Assembly: GCF_041051975.1 (NCBI RefSeq)
Contig: NZ_CP163435.1
Location: 7,605,001-7,669,000, forward strand
Origin: Streptomyces sp. R21
GTDB taxonomy: Bacteria > Actinomycetota > Actinomycetes > Streptomycetales > Streptomycetaceae
Reading direction: 5' to 3'
DNA length: 64,000 nt
Program-made: the position numbers and the translations under genes
The notes under the pieces: model-generated
Told to the model about the DNA's origin: nothing
Database searches by the model: none
What the model saw: the letters and a program-made list of their open reading frames with translations, nothing else
Shown: positions 7,876 through 16,395 of the stretch, piece by piece
Numbering within the stretch: the stretch's first letter is position 1
Layout of the letters: every line of letters starts with the position of its first letter

Positions 7876-8756
7876 TTGAGCACCGGGGCGTCGACGGCGT
7901 CCGAGAGCCACTGCGTCTCGATCTTCGCGAGCGTGCCGTCCTTGCGCAGGGCGTCCACGGCGCCCGTCACGCAGGAGGTGAGCGCGCTGCCCTTGTCGAG
8001 TACGAGCCCGAACTGCTCGGGCGTGCCGCCCTGGTTCTCGAACTGCCCGACGATCTTCGCGTTCGTCACCTCGGCCGCCGTGATGTAGAAGGCGGTCGGC
8101 AGGTCGGTGACGATGGCGTCGACCTGGCCGTTCTTCAGCGCGGCCTTGGCCTGGTCGTTCTTGGCGTACGCGGCGGCCTCCTGAGTGGGCTTCACCACGT
8201 CGCTGATGTAGTCGAGGCTGGTGGTGCCCACCTGGGCGCCCAGCTTCAGGCCCTTGAGGTCCGCGATGCTCGTCGCCTTCGCGGCCTTGGAGCCCTTCAG
8301 CGCGATGACGGCCTGGCGCACGTCGTAGTAGCCGGACGAGAAGTCCACGGCCTTCTTGCGCTCGGCGCTGATCGACACCTGATTGATGTCGAAGTCGAAG
8401 GTCTTCTCACCGGGCGCGAAGGCCTTGTTGAAGGGGATGCTCTGCCAGACGACATCGCTCTTGGCGTAGCCCAACTGCTTGGCCACGGCATACGCGACCG
8501 CTGACTCGAACCCCTTGCCGCTGGCCGGCTTGTCGTCCTTGAACCACGGCTCGTACGCGGGCTCGTCGGTCGCGATCGTCAGCTTGCCGGACGCCTGCGT
8601 GCCCAACGTGCTCTTCGCGCAGGTCTGCTTGCCGGAAGCGGAGGCTTTGCCCGATGCCGTCGTCGACGGCTGCGGAGCGCAGCCGACCGCGGTGGCGAGC
8701 AGAGCGACAGTGGCGGCGGAGACGGCGCGGCGCAGGGCGCTTCTGGCAATGTGCAT
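7872..8756 (-). CDS. Amino-acid ABC transporter substrate-binding lipoprotein
   Basis: A 294-residue extracytoplasmic solute-binding protein, family 3. The ATG at 8756 starts an Arg-containing signal followed by a hydrophobic stretch ending in TAVGC, a lipobox whose Cys would be lipidated. After a Ser/Gly/Lys-rich spacer come GKLTIATDEPAYEPW and then FDFDINQVSIS with ERKKAVDFSSGYYD, the classic family-3 ligand-pocket region. It is the first gene of the operon binding protein-permease-ATPase. GGAGGG lies about 20 nt upstream, further than usual, so the start is slightly uncertain. Ligand not assignable from sequence alone. Confidence 0.92.
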   Translation of the reverse strand: MHIARSALRRAVSAATVALLATAVGCAPQPSTTASGKASASGKQTCAKSTLGTQASGKLTIATDEPAYEPWFKDDKPASGKGFESAVAYAVAKQLGYAKSDVVWQSIPFNKAFAPGEKTFDFDINQVSISAERKKAVDFSSGYYDVRQAVIALKGSKAAKATSIADLKGLKLGAQVGTTSLDYISDVVKPTQEAAAYAKNDQAKAALKNGQVDAIVTDLPTAFYITAAEVTNAKIVGQFENQGGTPEQFGLVLDKGSALTSCVTGAVDALRKDGTLAKIETQWLSDAVDAPVLK

Positions 8757-9113
8757 GGCGGGAGAGTGGCAGTGCACCCTCCTGTTTGTCGAGGTCACGG
8801 GCGCAACTGTCCGCATAGTGGGAACGGGTGTTGCGTTCTTGTGAACACCGGCTGAGAGGTGCGCCGGGGCCGCCGGCCGAGGGCGGGGATCGGAAGGCCG
8901 GCGGCCCGTTCCGCGCAGGAGCCGTCTTCCTGTGCGGGGCTACCTCCAGTGGACTGCGCCAATGTAGGCGCCGGGAGCGCGCGCATGACACCGGCGCGTG
9001 CGCTCGGTTCACACGGGGCGCGTGACGGCGTGCGTGGTGGGGGAGTGCGCGCCGGGCGCGCGACGCCTCATCAGCCCCCCGCGCACAACACCCAGCTGTG
9101 CGCGGGGCGTGAC
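8757..9113 (-). other. Intergenic region upstream of the amino-acid ABC operon
   Basis: No credible gene was found. It should contain the operon promoter, and it holds two strong hairpins: GGGCCGCCGGCC (8867-8878) with GGCCGGCGGCCC (8896-8907), and the terminator of the next gene at 9077-9107. Nothing else stands out. Confidence 0.5.
9077..9107 (-). terminator. Hairpin terminator of the MBL-fold gene
   Basis: CCCCGCGCACA (9077-9087) pairs perfectly with TGTGCGCGGGG (9097-9107) around a 9-nt loop, just past the reverse-strand stop codon at 9114. Confidence 0.7.
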
Positions 9114-9770
9114 TCACCAACCCCGCGCGTGCCACTCCGGCAGATGCGGCCGCTCCGCGCCCAGCGTCGTGTCGTTGCCGTGGCCCGGATAGACCCAGGT
9201 CTCGTCCGGCAGCTCGCCGAAGATCTTCGTCTCGACGTCGTGGATGAGACTGGCGAACGCCTTCGGGTCCTTGCGTGTGTTGCCCACACCACCCGGGAAC
9301 AGACAGTCCCCCGTGAACACATGAGGGTGCCCGTGCGGGTCGTCGTAGACCAGGGCGATGGAGCCCGGCGTGTGGCCCACCAGATGGCGCGCCGTCAGCT
9401 CGACGCGCCCCACCCGGATCGTGTCGCCGTCCTGGACGGGTACGTCGGTCGGCACCGGGATGCCCTCGGCGTCGTCCCGGCCCGCGTAGGTGCGCGCACC
9501 GGTGGCCGCGACGACCTCCGCGAGCGCCTGCCAGTGGTCGCCGTGCTGATGCGTGGTGACGACGGACGCGATGCCGTCGTCACCGATCAGCGAGAGCAGG
9601 GTCGAGGCGTCGTTGGCCGCGTCGATCAGCAGCTGCTCGTCGGTGGCCCGGCAGCGCAGCAGATAGGCGTTGTTGTCCATCGGGCCGACCGCGACCTTGG
9701 AGATCATCAGATCCTGCAGCTCGTGCACATCGGCCGGACCGCCGACCTTCACCGCTCCGCTGTACGTCAT
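9114..9770 (-). CDS. MBL-fold metallo-hydrolase (glyoxalase II-like)
   Basis: A 218-residue metallo-beta-lactamase-fold hydrolase. The metal-binding signature TTHQHGDHW places His74, His76, Asp78 and His79; VGHTPGSIALVY and FTGDCLFPGGVGNT supply the next His and bridging Asp; VYPGHGNDTT supplies the last His. This arrangement fits the glyoxalase II-like/persulfide dioxygenase subgroup, which acts on thioesters or thiol adducts, in actinomycetes often mycothiol conjugates. It is the neighbour of an MDMPI-family protein, a fold also linked to mycothiol, transcribed in the same direction with 10 bp between them, which supports a shared thiol-related role by inference. Confidence 0.88.
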   Translation of the reverse strand: MTYSGAVKVGGPADVHELQDLMISKVAVGPMDNNAYLLRCRATDEQLLIDAANDASTLLSLIGDDGIASVVTTHQHGDHWQALAEVVAATGARTYAGRDDAEGIPVPTDVPVQDGDTIRVGRVELTARHLVGHTPGSIALVYDDPHGHPHVFTGDCLFPGGVGNTRKDPKAFASLIHDVETKIFGELPDETWVYPGHGNDTTLGAERPHLPEWHARGW

Positions 9771-9780
9771 GACGGCCAGC

Positions 9781-10470
9781 CTATAGCGGAGGGAGCGCCG
9801 GCAGCGGCCCGCCGGAGGTGCTCAGCGCCGAGCCGTCGCGGCGGCCGGAGAGCCAGCCGAGCAGGTCGGGTGCGGGACCGGTCACGGTGATGTCGAAGCC
9901 GTCCTCGGCGGCGCGACCGGTGCTCCACGCGCGCGCGTGGTCCGTGATCCGGGTGGGCGGCACATCGGGGTGCCCGGAGAAGCGGTCGGCGAGAAACGCG
10001 ATCTCCCGCTCCACGAACTCCTCCGGAAGGTCCTCCAGCTCGTACCCGATCCCGAGATCGACATGGTGCAGCTCCACCTCGACCCACCGCCGGAACGGCA
10101 CCCGGGACGCGGAGTCCGTGACCCCGTTGCGCAGCTCCACCGTCCGCGACCAGTCCGCGGGCTCGGCCCCCGTGTCCTGGAAGCGGGCCGCGCTCTCGCG
10201 TACGTCCGTGAGCTGTACGTCCAGGGGGCGCGGCGCGTCCCGCTCGATGTCGGTGTCCCGCACCTCGGCGGAGGAGTACATGGGGCGCCCGGCGAGCACG
10301 TTCACGAGCGCGTCCGCGTTGCGGGCGAGGTGGGCGAGCACATGGCCGCGGCTCCAGCCGGGAAGCCGTGACGGCTCGGCCACGGAAGCGTTGTCCAGTT
10401 TGGCGGCTGCGGTGAGCAGCCGTTCGGTCGCGTCACGTACAGACGCCAGGTCGCGCACATGATCAATCAT
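9781..10470 (-). CDS. Maleylpyruvate isomerase / MDMPI-family protein
   Basis: A 229-residue protein of the DinB-like mycothiol-dependent maleylpyruvate isomerase family. The N-terminal four-helix domain has the motif LPGWSRGHVLAHLARNADAL, whose His residues bind a metal in this family; a later FRRWVEVELHHVDLGIGY supplies further His and Glu. The C-terminal part (about 165-229) has the beta-rich MDMPI C-terminal pattern ending in a Gly-Arg-Arg-Asp-Gly segment. Members carry out mycothiol-dependent reactions or have unknown function. ATG 10470 is chosen; upstream frame extension covers the uvrA promoter and is unlikely. The downstream MBL gene is probably co-transcribed. Confidence 0.82.
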   Translation of the reverse strand: MIDHVRDLASVRDATERLLTAAAKLDNASVAEPSRLPGWSRGHVLAHLARNADALVNVLAGRPMYSSAEVRDTDIERDAPRPLDVQLTDVRESAARFQDTGAEPADWSRTVELRNGVTDSASRVPFRRWVEVELHHVDLGIGYELEDLPEEFVEREIAFLADRFSGHPDVPPTRITDHARAWSTGRAAEDGFDITVTGPAPDLLGWLSGRRDGSALSTSGGPLPALPPL

Positions 10471-10615
10471 GAGGCCGACCCTAGTCCCGCCACACGTTTG
10501 GGTGAAGGTGGTCGGCCATCGCCGTAAATCGAATGTGCGTGCTATAGGCTCGGGCGCGGCGTCGGGCATGCTGGAGAGCCCGGGATTGTTGTGAACCAGG
10601 GAAACCCGACCGGCG

Positions 10616-10638
10616 CTGTCAGTGGCTCCCCCTAGTCT
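10616..10638 (+). promoter_or_regulatory. RecA-NDp/PafBC-type DNA-damage promoter of uvrA
   Basis: CTGTCAGTGGC (10616-10626), six bases, then TAGTCT (10633-10638) matches the actinobacterial RecA-NDp consensus (TTGTCAGTGGC-N6-TAGGGT), which is activated by PafBC independently of LexA. The start of transcription would fall near 10645, about 50 nt before the uvrA start. Confidence 0.85.
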
Positions 10639-10693
10639 GGAATCGACGGGGGCCTCGCCCCTGTCACTTCTCTCAAGAAAGGTGCGGACCGGC

Positions 10694-13600
10694 GTGGCCG
10701 ACCGTCTCATCGTCCGTGGAGCGCGCGAGCACAATCTGAAGAATGTCTCGCTCGACCTCCCGCGCGACTCGCTCATCGTCTTCACGGGCCTGTCGGGGTC
10801 GGGCAAGTCCTCGCTGGCCTTCGACACGATCTTCGCCGAGGGGCAGCGGCGCTACGTCGAGTCGCTCTCGTCGTACGCCCGGCAGTTCCTCGGCCAGATG
10901 GACAAGCCGGATGTGGACTTCATCGAGGGTCTCTCCCCGGCGGTCTCCATCGACCAGAAGTCGACCTCGCGCAACCCGCGCTCGACGGTCGGCACCATCA
11001 CCGAGGTCTACGACTACCTCCGCCTGCTCTTCGCGCGCATCGGCAAGCCACACTGCCCCGAGTGCGGCCGTCCGATCACCCGCCAGTCGCCGCAGGCCAT
11101 CGTCGACAAGGTCCTGGAGCTGCCCGAGGGCAGCCGCTTCCAGGTGCTGTCGCCGCTGGTGCGCGAGCGCAAGGGCGAGTTCGTGGACCTGTTCGCCGAC
11201 CTCCAGACCAAGGGGTACAGCAGGGCCCGGGTCGACGGCGAGACGATCCAGCTCACCGAGCCGCCCACGCTGAAGAAGCAGGAGAAGCACACCATCGAGG
11301 TGGTCGTCGACCGCCTCACCGTGAAGGACGGCGCCAAGCGCCGCCTCACCGACTCCGTGGAGACCGCCCTCGGGCTCTCCGGCGGCATGGTCGTCCTCGA
11401 CTTCGTCGACCTGCCGGCCGACGACCCCGAGCGCGAGCGCATGTACTCGGAGCACCTGTACTGCCCGTACGACGACCTGTCCTTCGAGGAGCTGGAGCCC
11501 CGCTCCTTCTCCTTCAACTCGCCCTTCGGCGCCTGCCCCGAGTGCACCGGCATCGGCACCCGCATGGAGGTCGACGCCGAGCTGATCGTCCCTGACGAGG
11601 ACAAGTCCCTCGACGAGGGCGCCATCCACCCCTGGTCGCACGGGCACACCAAGGACTACTTCGGGCGGCTCATCGGCGCACTCGCCGACGCGCTGGGATT
11701 CCGGACCGACATCCCCTTCGCAGGCCTCCCGCAGCGCGCCAAGAAGGCCCTGCTCTACGGCCACAAGACGCAGATCGAGGTCCGCTACCGCAACCGGTAC
11801 GGGCGCGAGCGGGTCTACACCACGGGCTTCGAAGGAGCCGTCCCCTTCGTCAAGCGGCGGCACGGCGAGGCCGAGAGCGACGCCAGCCGCGAGCGCTTCG
11901 AGGGCTATATGCGCGAGGTGCCCTGCCCCACCTGTGAGGGCACGCGCCTGAAGCCGCTCGTCCTCGCGGTCACCGTCATGGAGAAGTCGATCGCCGAGGT
12001 CTCGGCGATGTCGATCAGCGACTGCGCGGACTTCCTGGGCGAGCTGAAGCTCAACGCCCGTGACAAGAAGATCGCCGAACGGGTGCTCAAGGAGGTCAAC
12101 GAACGGCTGCGCTTCCTGGTCGACGTCGGCCTGGACTACCTCTCGCTGAACCGCGCGGCCGGCACGCTCTCCGGCGGCGAGGCCCAGCGCATCCGACTGG
12201 CCACGCAGATCGGCTCCGGACTCGTCGGCGTGCTGTACGTCCTCGACGAGCCCTCCATCGGTCTGCACCAGCGCGACAACCACCGGCTGATCGAGACCCT
12301 CGTACGGCTGCGCGACATGGGCAACACGCTCATCGTCGTCGAGCACGACGAGGACACCATCAAGGTCGCCGACTGGGTCGTGGACATCGGTCCGGGCGCC
12401 GGTGAGCACGGCGGCAAGGTCGTGCACAGCGGCCCCTTGAAGGAGCTGCTCGCCAACCCCGAGTCGATCACGGGCCAGTACCTGTCGCGCAAGAGGGAGA
12501 TCGGGACCCCGGACATCCGCCGCCCCGCCGACCCGGGCCGCAAGCTCACGGTGCACGGCGCCCGGGAGAACAACCTCCAGGACATCGACGTCTCCTTCCC
12601 GCTGGGCGTCCTCACGGCCGTCACCGGCGTCTCCGGCTCCGGCAAGTCGACGCTGGTCAACGACATCCTGTACACGCACCTGGCCCGCGAGCTGAACGGT
12701 GCGCGGAACGTTCCCGGGCGGCACACGCGCGTGGAGGGCGACGACCTCGTCGACAAGGTCGTTCATGTCGACCAGTCGCCCATCGGCCGCACGCCCCGCT
12801 CGAACCCGGCGACGTACACCGGAGTCTTCGACCACGTCCGCAGGCTGTTCGCCGAGACGACCGAGGCGAAGGTGCGGGGCTATCTGCCCGGCCGCTTCTC
12901 CTTCAACGTCAAGGGCGGCCGCTGCGAGAACTGCTCCGGCGACGGCACCATCAAGATCGAGATGAACTTCCTGCCGGACGTGTACGTCCCCTGCGAGGTC
13001 TGCCACGGGGCGCGCTACAACCGGGAGACCCTGGAGGTCCACTACAAGGGCAAGTCCATCTCCGAGGTCCTCGACATGCCCATCGAGGAGGCGCTCGACT
13101 TCTTCGAGGCCGTGCCCGCCATCGCCCGCCACCTCAGGACGCTCAACGACGTCGGCCTCGGCTACGTCCGGCTCGGCCAGTCCGCGCCGACGCTGTCCGG
13201 CGGTGAGGCGCAGCGCGTCAAGCTCGCCAGCGAGTTGCAGAAGCGCTCCACGGGACGCACGGTGTACGTCCTCGACGAGCCGACCACCGGTCTGCACTTC
13301 GAGGACATCAGCAAGCTCATCACGGTGCTGTCCGGCCTGGTCGACAAGGGCAACACGGTCATCGTCATCGAGCACAACCTGGACGTCATCAAGACCGCCG
13401 ACTGGGTCGTCGACATGGGCCCCGAGGGTGGCAACGGCGGCGGTCTCGTCATCGCGGAGGGCACGCCCGAGCAGGTCGCCGGGGTGCCGGCCAGCCACAC
13501 GGGCAAGTTCCTGCGCGAGATCCTGGGCGCCGACCGCATCAGCGACGCCGCTCCTCCGATGAAGGCCGCGCGTAAGACGACCGCCAAGAAGACGGTGGCG

Positions 13601-13780
13601 GCCAAGTCCGCGTCGGCGGCGAAGAAGACGACCACGAAGGCAGTCGACAGCACCGCGACCAAGAAGGCGGCCGCAGCCACAAAGAAGACGGCTGCCACCA
13701 AGACGGCCACCGCAAAGACGGCCGCAGCCAAGAAGGCGACCCCCGCGAAGAAGACCACGACGCGGACGCGCAAGGCCTGA
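10694..13780 (+). CDS. uvrA: Excinuclease ABC subunit UvrA with Lys/Ala-rich tail
   Basis: A 1028-residue UvrA, the damage-scanning ATPase of nucleotide excision repair that loads UvrB. Two ABC modules are visible: Walker A GLSGSGKSS (32-40) and GVSGSGKST, signatures LSGGEAQRI and LSGGEAQRV, and Walker B regions VLDEPSIGLH and VLDEPTTGLH. Zinc modules show as CPECGRP, CPYDD and the pair CENCSGDGT/CEVCHGARYN. GTG 10694 is preceded by AAAGG about 11 nt upstream. The last 73 residues (from 956) are an Ala/Lys/Thr-rich tail resembling histone H1/HU C-termini; E. coli UvrA (940 residues) has none. The gene is alone behind a PafBC-type promoter and is closed by a strong bidirectional hairpin. Confidence 0.97.
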   Translation: MADRLIVRGAREHNLKNVSLDLPRDSLIVFTGLSGSGKSSLAFDTIFAEGQRRYVESLSSYARQFLGQMDKPDVDFIEGLSPAVSIDQKSTSRNPRSTVGTITEVYDYLRLLFARIGKPHCPECGRPITRQSPQAIVDKVLELPEGSRFQVLSPLVRERKGEFVDLFADLQTKGYSRARVDGETIQLTEPPTLKKQEKHTIEVVVDRLTVKDGAKRRLTDSVETALGLSGGMVVLDFVDLPADDPERERMYSEHLYCPYDDLSFEELEPRSFSFNSPFGACPECTGIGTRMEVDAELIVPDEDKSLDEGAIHPWSHGHTKDYFGRLIGALADALGFRTDIPFAGLPQRAKKALLYGHKTQIEVRYRNRYGRERVYTTGFEGAVPFVKRRHGEAESDASRERFEGYMREVPCPTCEGTRLKPLVLAVTVMEKSIAEVSAMSISDCADFLGELKLNARDKKIAERVLKEVNERLRFLVDVGLDYLSLNRAAGTLSGGEAQRIRLATQIGSGLVGVLYVLDEPSIGLHQRDNHRLIETLVRLRDMGNTLIVVEHDEDTIKVADWVVDIGPGAGEHGGKVVHSGPLKELLANPESITGQYLSRKREIGTPDIRRPADPGRKLTVHGARENNLQDIDVSFPLGVLTAVTGVSGSGKSTLVNDILYTHLARELNGARNVPGRHTRVEGDDLVDKVVHVDQSPIGRTPRSNPATYTGVFDHVRRLFAETTEAKVRGYLPGRFSFNVKGGRCENCSGDGTIKIEMNFLPDVYVPCEVCHGARYNRETLEVHYKGKSISEVLDMPIEEALDFFEAVPAIARHLRTLNDVGLGYVRLGQSAPTLSGGEAQRVKLASELQKRSTGRTVYVLDEPTTGLHFEDISKLITVLSGLVDKGNTVIVIEHNLDVIKTADWVVDMGPEGGNGGGLVIAEGTPEQVAGVPASHTGKFLREILGADRISDAAPPMKAARKTTAKKTVAAKSASAAKKTTTKAVDSTATKKAAAATKKTAATKTATAKTAAAKKATPAKKTTTRTRKA

Positions 13781-13831
13781 CAAGGGCAGGGCCGCAAGGC
13801 CGCGAAGAAGTCAGACACCTTCGACGCAATA

Positions 13832-13864
13832 CGGCGCCCCACGGGAACTGCCCGTGGGGCGCCG
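13832..13864. terminator. Bidirectional terminator between uvrA and the YceI gene
   Basis: CGGCGCCCCACGGG (13832-13845) and CCCGTGGGGCGCCG (13851-13864) form a perfect 14-bp stem with a 5-nt loop between two convergent genes. Confidence 0.85.
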
Positions 13865-13876
13865 CCCGTTGCACAG

Positions 13877-14455
13877 TCAGCCGCCCTGCCCCTGCGGCTC
13901 GACGAACTGCATGTCCAGCTGGATCTTGACGACATCGCCGAGGAGCCCGGCCCCGAAGTCCAGACCGAAGTCGCTGCGCCGGATCTCGCCCGTCGCCTCG
14001 AACCCCGCGTGCTTCCGGTTGTCGGCGACGGAGTCCACCACACCCCCGAACTCGACGGCGAAGGTCACCGGTTGCGTCACGTCGCCGATGGTCAACTCGC
14101 CCTCCATCGCCCAGTCCTCGCCCTTGCCCGACACCCGCGTCGAGCGGAAGGCCATGGTCGGGCGCCGGGCGACATCGAGCAGCTCGGGAGAGCGGACATG
14201 AGCGTCGCGGTCGGCGTTGCCGGTGTCGATGGAGGCCAGGCCGATGTCGGCGCTCACCTTGATGTCGTCGGCGCTCTCACCGACGTACAACGCGGCCTTC
14301 ACCTCGCCGAAGCGGCCGCGCACCTTGGCGATCCCGAGATGGCGGATGGTGAAGTTCACGGCGGAGTGGAACGGGTCGAGCTCCCAGTCGCCAGGGAGAA
14401 GGGGCAGCTCTTCGGCCGAAGAAGCGGCTGCGGAAGGGGAGTTGTGAGGTGTCAT
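13877..14455 (-). CDS. YceI-family lipid-binding protein
   Basis: A 192-residue YceI-like lipocalin-type barrel. It shows GDWELDPFHSAVNFTIRHLG near residue 22, the family opening, then GRFGEVKAAL, the paired strands with DRDAHVRSPELLDVARRPTMAF (the conserved His/Arg/Ser-Pro segment), LTIGDVTQPVTFAVEF and the closing RSDFGLDFGAGLLGDVVKIQL. There is no signal peptide, so it is probably cytoplasmic, unlike E. coli YceI. Family members bind isoprenoid or other amphiphilic lipids. It is divergent, with 100 bp between starts, from an XRE regulator that may control it. Confidence 0.88.
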   Translation of the reverse strand: MTPHNSPSAAASSAEELPLLPGDWELDPFHSAVNFTIRHLGIAKVRGRFGEVKAALYVGESADDIKVSADIGLASIDTGNADRDAHVRSPELLDVARRPTMAFRSTRVSGKGEDWAMEGELTIGDVTQPVTFAVEFGGVVDSVADNRKHAGFEATGEIRRSDFGLDFGAGLLGDVVKIQLDMQFVEPQGQGG

Positions 14456-14555
14456 GACCCCACCCTGCGAGCCTCGGGGCACGAGAGGGAGACCGGGCTG
14501 AGGCTGGTAGTGACAGGGCCACGATCCGGTCCGCGCCTGTTGGTACGTTCTTGAG

Positions 14556-15410
14556 GTGAGCGACAACGAACTGGGCACCTTTCTGCGCACCCGTCGTGAA
14601 GCCGTCACACCCGCCGAGGTCGGACTGCCCACCGGGCCCCGCCGTCGCACGCCGGGACTGCGGCGCTCGGAGCTGGCCACGCTGGCGGGCATCAGCGTCG
14701 AGTACCTCACGCGCCTCGAACAGGGCCGTGACCGCAATCCGTCGCCCCAGGTGCTCGGCGCCCTCGGAGACGCGCTGCGGCTGCCGGTGACGGATCGCTT
14801 CCTGATGCGCCGCCTGGTGAAGGAATCCGGGGACGACAAGGTGTTCTGCGCATCGGCGGTGGCGCCCACGCGTACGGTGCGCCCCTCCGTGCAGGCCCTC
14901 CTCGACCGCCTCGAGCCCACACCCGCCGTACTGCTCAACTGGATCGGCGACATCGTCGCGTACACCACCGGCTATGAACGGCTCGCCAGGCCACTCGGCC
15001 TGCTCGACGGCAGGCACCCCAACATCACCCGCTTCGTGTTCACCGACGAGCGGGCGCGCAGCGTCTTCCAGGACTGGGACCGCGTGGCCGACGAACAGGT
15101 CGCCCTGCTCAGGCACGAGGCCTCGCTGCACGACCCTCATGTCGCCGCGTTCGCCGACGAGTTGACCGTGACCGCGGGAGCCGTGTTCAAGGACCGGCTC
15201 GACGCCGTCCCGGTCATGCCCCGGCGTGCGGGAACCCAGATCCTCGTACACCCCGAGGCCGGCTCGCTGTACCTCGCGTTCGAGACCCTCGCGCTCCCCG
15301 ACGACGGCCAGCGTCTGGTCGTCAAGCTCCCCGCGGACGACGCCACGGCCACCGCCCTGGACCGCCTCAACGGCCGCAAGCCCGGGGCCCTGCGCGCGGT
15401 CACGGGCTGA
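14556..15410 (+). CDS. XRE-family regulator with MmyB-like ligand domain
   Basis: A 284-residue regulator. Residues 5-70 form a helix-turn-helix (LGTFLRTRREAVTPAEV, RRSELATLAGISVEYLTRLEQGRD), and residues 95-270 match the MmyB-like ligand-binding domain (PAVLLNWIGDIVAYTTGYERLA, FVFTDERARSVFQDWDRVADEQVALLR), with the terminal dimer element LYLAFETLALPDDGQRLVV. Such proteins often repress an adjacent divergent gene, here the YceI gene, and may sense a fatty-acyl or aromatic ligand (known for the MmyB type). GTG 14556 is the start; there is no strong ribosome-binding site and a leaderless transcript is possible. Confidence 0.88.
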   Translation: MSDNELGTFLRTRREAVTPAEVGLPTGPRRRTPGLRRSELATLAGISVEYLTRLEQGRDRNPSPQVLGALGDALRLPVTDRFLMRRLVKESGDDKVFCASAVAPTRTVRPSVQALLDRLEPTPAVLLNWIGDIVAYTTGYERLARPLGLLDGRHPNITRFVFTDERARSVFQDWDRVADEQVALLRHEASLHDPHVAAFADELTVTAGAVFKDRLDAVPVMPRRAGTQILVHPEAGSLYLAFETLALPDDGQRLVVKLPADDATATALDRLNGRKPGALRAVTG

Positions 15411-15433
15411 CCGCCGGGGCGGGCCCGCACGCG

Positions 15434-15493
15434 TACGACTCAGGTAGGCCCGCGGGCATACGACTCAGATACGCTCGCGTGCGTACGACTCAG
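15434..15493. repeat. Three short direct repeats at the end of the kinase gene
   Basis: TACGACTCAG occurs at 15434-15443, 15459-15468 and 15484-15493, with an exact 25-bp period and related flanks. The last copy contains the stop codon of the kinase gene (15490-15492); the other two are downstream of it. Confidence 0.8.
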
Positions 15494-16395
15494 GCCAGCT
15501 CGTAGGCGTACGGCGGTTCCGCGCCCGCCCGCGAGCAGGTGATCGCCGCCGCACGGGCGGCGAACCGCAGCAGTTCGGTCCAGCCCTCGGTGCCCAGCTC
15601 CGCCACCGCCGCCGGGGAGAGGGCGTCGCGGGCGGCCAGGCCGTGCAGCAGGGCCGCGTTCACCGTGTCGCCCGCGCCGATCGTGTCCACCACGTCGACC
15701 GGCTCGCCCGGCACCGCGTACTCGGCGCCGTCCCGGGTGAAGACGGTCAGCCCGTCGCCGCCCCGGGTGACCACGACCGCGGAGGGGCCGGACGCCAGCC
15801 ACTCGCCCGGGGTGCCGCCCAGCCAGCGCGCGTCCTCCTCGGAGAGCTTGAGCAGCGACACCGACGGCAGCCAGCTCTTGAACCTGGCCCGGTAGGCGTC
15901 CGCGTCGGGGATCAGCCCCGCCCGGATGTTCGGGTCGAGCGCCGTGAACACGCCTTGTGCGGCCGCGCTCCGCATCAGTTCCTCGTACGCGCTCGCGCCG
16001 GGCTCCAGGACAAGCGAGCAGGTGCCGAAGGACACCGCCCGAGTGGCGTCCGGGAGCCGGTCCGGCGCCGTGAACAGGCGGTCCGCCGTGCCTTCGACGT
16101 AGAAGGAGTACGCGGCGGAGCCGTCCGTGCCGACCATGGCTACCGCCAGGGTCGTCGGCTCGCTGCCGCGCCGCACCGGCGACACGTCGACGCCCGCCTC
16201 GCGCAGCCCGCCCACCAGCGCGTCGCCGAAGGCGTCGCAGGAGATCCGGGAGCAGAAGGCGGTGGGGGAGCCGAGGCGGCCCAGCGCCACCGCCGTGTTG
16301 TAGGGGCCGCCGCCGCGCGCCGGCAGCAGGCCCGCGAGCGCGCCCGCCCCCTGCGGTACCAGGTCGATCAGGGCCTCACCGGCGACGACGATCAC
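15490..16395 (-). CDS. PfkB-family carbohydrate kinase (fructokinase-like)
   Basis: A 301-residue ribokinase/PfkB sugar kinase. The N-terminal GEALIDLVP and GGGPYNTAVALGRLG match the first family signature, and DTIGAGDTVNAALL near residue 245 is the second signature, with catalytic Asp in GAGD. The form closely resembles fructokinases, but the sugar cannot be fixed by sequence. The GTG at 16395 overlaps the stop of the LacI-type regulator (GTGA), so the two are co-translated. The kinase would phosphorylate a sugar taken up elsewhere, with the regulator sensing the same sugar or its phosphate (inference). Confidence 0.88.
   Translation of the reverse strand: MIVVAGEALIDLVPQGAGALAGLLPARGGGPYNTAVALGRLGSPTAFCSRISCDAFGDALVGGLREAGVDVSPVRRGSEPTTLAVAMVGTDGSAAYSFYVEGTADRLFTAPDRLPDATRAVSFGTCSLVLEPGASAYEELMRSAAAQGVFTALDPNIRAGLIPDADAYRARFKSWLPSVSLLKLSEEDARWLGGTPGEWLASGPSAVVVTRGGDGLTVFTRDGAEYAVPGEPVDVVDTIGAGDTVNAALLHGLAARDALSPAAVAELGTEGWTELLRFAARAAAITCSRAGAEPPYAYELA

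Noticed and set aside
10471..10693. LexA box (SOS) at uvrA
   Set aside because: No GAAC-N4-GTTC-like site found; the RecA-NDp motif explains the control better.
10673..13783. Full-length reverse frame opposite uvrA
   Set aside because: Same shadow effect; the forward product has complete UvrA motifs.
15434..15493. Possible CRISPR-like repeat
   Set aside because: Only three copies of a 10-bp core with no unique spacers of normal size.
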